Assembly (NCBI GenBank): GCA_045615545.1
Contig: JAZLFA010000044.1
Span: 1 to 9,134 of the forward strand
Direction of reading: 5' to 3'
DNA length: 9,134 nt
Origin: SIG220 sp045615545
Lineage (GTDB): Bacteria; Bacillota_I; Bacilli_A; RFN20; CAG-826
How positions within the stretch are numbered: the stretch's first letter is position 1; the number at the start of each line of letters is the position of its first letter. The notes beneath the pieces are model-generated. The model saw nothing but the letters and a program-made list of their open reading frames with translations, was not told the DNA's origin and did no database searches. Positions 8,006-9,134 of this stretch are shown here, one piece after another. The position numbers were made by a program, and so were the translations under genes.

Positions 8006-8123
8006 AATAAATTAACCCTTTTTTAAACGTTTTTCAAAATAACAGTAACTTTTATTTGATCGATAATAGCGTAATAGTCGTTATGTTCTTCGTCTTTGTA
8101 TTTATCGGCCATTTTATCAAAAA
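5945..8123 (-). repeat. Duplicated module, copy A (intact form)
   Basis: This is the counterpart of 944-3138. It comprises the last 101 bases of the intact 211-aa lipoprotein gene, a 17-base gap and beta-helix gene A. The two copies are direct, not inverted, and are separated by the DUF6273 and S41 genes. Either the duplication originally included those genes' neighbours or they were inserted between the copies later. Confidence 0.85.
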
Positions 8124-8658
8124 CATCTTTAGGACCAGTGCTAATATCACTTCTATATTCATCTTTATTTAGACGAACATAATGATTTCCATCTGAACGA
8201 ATGCTTTCTACTCCATATCCTGATTCTTCGAATCTAGAAACTTGATTATTCTTTTTATTAATAATAGCTAAACGTGGTTTAACGTAAACTTCACTTTTTC
8301 CACTAGGCCAAGTATCAACCTTGCAGTGCCATTGAATGGTTACTTTATTATTTAAAATAGGCTCCCATATTTCAACGCCATCAATCCTTAAGTTAGAAAT
8401 AATTATTTTGGCGGAACCCCTATTGTATCCTGAAAAATCAAAATCATAAGTATATGTTTTAGAATCAGCGTTTTTATGATATTTAGCGTGCCACATAGAA
8501 CAATGTGATAACCAATTTTCCTTGCCTTCGTTATCTATATTATTGAAATATGAAGATTCAACTGTTGCTTGGTCCAACTCAGAAGTGTTTCCGCAACCCG
8601 ATAAAACGGGCAGTAACGCAAATATACCTACACCTAATAATTTTAATTTTTTAAACAT
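8023..8658 (-). CDS. Lipoprotein of unknown family (211 aa)
   Basis: ATG at 8658 follows AAGGAGAT with the AAGGAG core 10 bases upstream, a strong site. Residues 1-22 are a lipoprotein signal peptide with lipobox LSGC (Cys22). The mature part, about 190 residues, is polar and looks rich in beta strands (KTYTYDFDFSGY, SAKIIISNLRIDGVEIW, NKVTIQWHC, SEVYVKPRLAII), ending in an acidic/basic stretch and IKVTVILKNV. I do not recognise a domain or active site. It is the first intact lipoprotein gene of the cluster, and its 3' end was duplicated and survives as a dead fragment at 3039-3138. Tight spacing to beta-helix gene A suggests the two products work together, for example as a surface pair; that is inference. 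Confidence 0.85.
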   Translation of the reverse strand: MFKKLKLLGVGIFALLPVLSGCGNTSELDQATVESSYFNNIDNEGKENWLSHCSMWHAKYHKNADSKTYTYDFDFSGYNRGSAKIIISNLRIDGVEIWEPILNNKVTIQWHCKVDTWPSGKSEVYVKPRLAIINKKNNQVSRFEESGYGVESIRSDGNHYVRLNKDEYRSDISTGPKDVFDKMADKYKDEEHNDYYAIIDQIKVTVILKNV

Positions 8659-8683
8659 AACTTTCTATCTCCTTAAATAATCA

Positions 8684-8800
8684 TTAATTAGTGGTTTTGA
8701 TATCAACTTTTAGTGATGCATTGGTAGGGACAAAATCATGGAATGCTACTTTATATTCAACATTGTTATAACCAAAGTTCGCATCTATGATTGAAGTACA
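8684..8800 (-). pseudogene. Decayed 3' tail of an unidentified gene
   Basis: On the minus strand a frame ending at TAA (8684-8686) reads about 38 codons with protein-like composition (IIDANFGYNNVEYKVAFHD, then NASLKVDIKTTN). It has no ATG, GTG or TTG start; TGA at 8801-8803 closes it upstream. The same frame continues further upstream, with protein-like text such as LEPITIKWWDFVFIGDN, to stops at 8816-8818 and 8894-8896, so the whole may be a gene interrupted by three stops. It ends 25 bases before the 211-aa lipoprotein start, the position where an upstream operon member would end. I cannot name the family. A chance open stretch in AT-rich DNA remains possible. Confidence 0.4.
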
Positions 8801-8818
8801 TCAAGAAATCTGATGTTA

Positions 8819-8847
8819 TTTATAAATATTATCACCAATAAACACAA
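8819..8847 (-). promoter_or_regulatory. Candidate sigma-A promoter for the lipoprotein cluster
   Basis: On the minus strand there is TTGTGT (8842-8847), 17 bases, then TATAAA (8819-8824), close to the -35/-10 consensus with ideal spacing. It lies about 160 bases upstream of the 211-aa lipoprotein start and just after the candidate terminator, where a promoter for the lipoprotein cluster would be expected. Such matches are common in AT-rich DNA, so this is a candidate only. Confidence 0.35.
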
Positions 8848-8872
8848 AATCCCACCACTTTATAGTGATAGG
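8843..8872 (-). terminator. Candidate Rho-independent terminator after the C45-like gene
   Basis: The minus-strand RNA can pair CCTATCACT with AGTGGTGGG around loop ATAA (8851-8872), giving 9 pairs including two G-U, followed by a short T-run (ATTTTGTG). The plus-strand transcript would have two C-A mismatches at those positions, so the hairpin is specific to minus-strand transcription. It lies about 105 bases beyond the stop of the C45-like gene and would separate it from the lipoprotein cluster. The T-tract is modest. Confidence 0.45.
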
Positions 8873-8978
8873 TTCAAGTGCACTTACGATATATCAACTT
8901 TTAGTTGTAATTTTTGTAGTAAAACTAATGATTGATTTAACTTTTGTTAGTAGAAATTCAAAATCGATGAAGCACAAT

Positions 8979-9134
8979 TTAAAGAACATATTCCTTAAAA
9001 TCATATGCACCATTAATTTCTTTTTCCTGTGTTACTAGATGCATAGTCTTATTTTCTATATCAAAAACAGAAGCGTGAGTGGAAATCCATGGGACAGATC
9101 CTCCGCCTTTACTTGCACGTTTAGAATCATCAAT
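8979..9134 (-). CDS. C-terminal end of a probable Ntn-hydrolase (C45/choloylglycine hydrolase-like)
   Basis: The frame enters from the right edge and reads 51 codons to TAA (8979-8981); the start and catalytic N-terminus are outside the window. The text GGGSVPWISTHASVFDIENK followed by TMHLVTQE and YDFKEYVL resembles the last strands of C45 or linear-amide C-N hydrolases, where a 'SVxxDxxNKTxxxxxQE...YxF' ending is common. The assignment rests on that short pattern only. Unlike the downstream genes, no signal peptide can be judged. A candidate terminator follows, so it may belong to a separate transcription unit. Confidence 0.5.
   Translation of the reverse strand: MDDSKRASKGGGSVPWISTHASVFDIENKTMHLVTQEKEINGAYDFKEYVL

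Larger units (their letters stand above)
8700..8904 (-). repeat. 14-bp direct repeat pair flanking the intergenic stretch
   Basis: CTAAAAGTTGATAT on the minus strand occurs at 8700-8713 and again at 8891-8904, 191 bases apart start to start. In one frame both copies encode LKVDI close to a stop codon, so they could be two copies of the same gene's 3' end. The distal copy is also partly a small palindrome (CAACT-AAA-AGTTG). The length is modest for AT-rich DNA, so chance is not excluded. Confidence 0.4.

Noticed and set aside
8684..8800. Homology of the decayed tail to the C-terminus of the beta-helix proteins (GYNNVEYKV against GLQNYQVYL)
   Set aside because: The resemblance is limited to a few residues and needs gaps. 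It is too weak to claim by eye.
8894..8989. Short 31-codon open frame starting at ATG 8987-8989
   Set aside because: It overlaps the end of the C45-like gene, AAGGA is only 2 bases from the ATG, and the peptide resembles nothing. It may merely be part of the decayed frame.
8684..8989. TGA read as Trp (Mycoplasma-type code) to rescue the interrupted frame
   Set aside because: One of the three in-frame stops is TAA, the S41 gene ends at TGA, and the large genes use TGG for Trp, so recoding does not rescue the frame.
1..9134. CRISPR array, tRNA/rRNA, transposase, reverse transcriptase or phage genes
   Set aside because: No regularly spaced repeats, no cloverleaf or rRNA-like stretches, and no matching protein motifs were seen on either strand. 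The duplication has no terminal inverted repeats that would suggest an insertion sequence.

Overview
The window is AT-rich and every supportable gene lies on the minus strand, so transcription runs from high to low coordinates. It looks like the accessory, cell-surface part of a low-GC Bacillota genome, possibly an uncultured gut Bacilli/Mollicutes-like lineage. That placement is inference from composition, clean AAGGAG-type ribosome binding sites, lipobox signal peptides and the protein families (DUF6273, S41 lipoproteins, Firmicutes-type beta-helix proteins). No taxonomic marker gene is present. Trp is read from TGG and at least one gene ends at TGA, so the standard bacterial code fits.

Layout in transcription order. 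At 9134-8979 is the C-terminal end of a probable Ntn-hydrolase (C45/choloylglycine hydrolase-like) gene cut by the window edge. Next is a 320-base stretch holding a candidate hairpin terminator, a candidate promoter and the decayed 3' tail of another gene. Then come six consecutive secreted lipoproteins: a 211-aa lipoprotein of unknown family (8658-8023); beta-helix lipoprotein A (8005-5945); a DUF6273 lipoprotein (5928-4990); an S41 peptidase lipoprotein (4959-3142); beta-helix lipoprotein B (3013-944), a paralogue of A; and a partial lipoprotein with a Cys/His-rich module, an Ig-like domain and a probable beta-helix start (906 to the left edge). Gaps are 16-37 bases except before gene B, so one operon is likely.

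The most informative structure is a decayed duplication. The 128-base gap before gene B contains about 100 bases closely matching the 3' end of the 211-aa lipoprotein gene, with one base deleted. The 211-aa gene also directly precedes gene A. A unit '3' end of the 211-aa gene plus beta-helix gene' was therefore duplicated, and the two copies now flank the DUF6273 and S41 genes. The two beta-helix proteins keep near-matching N- and C-terminal modules but have diverged strongly in the central beta-helix.

Together the genes suggest a surface locus of lipid-anchored adhesive or carbohydrate-binding proteins plus one surface protease. No substrate can be read from the sequence. I see no RNA gene, transposase, CRISPR array, phage gene or reverse transcriptase.
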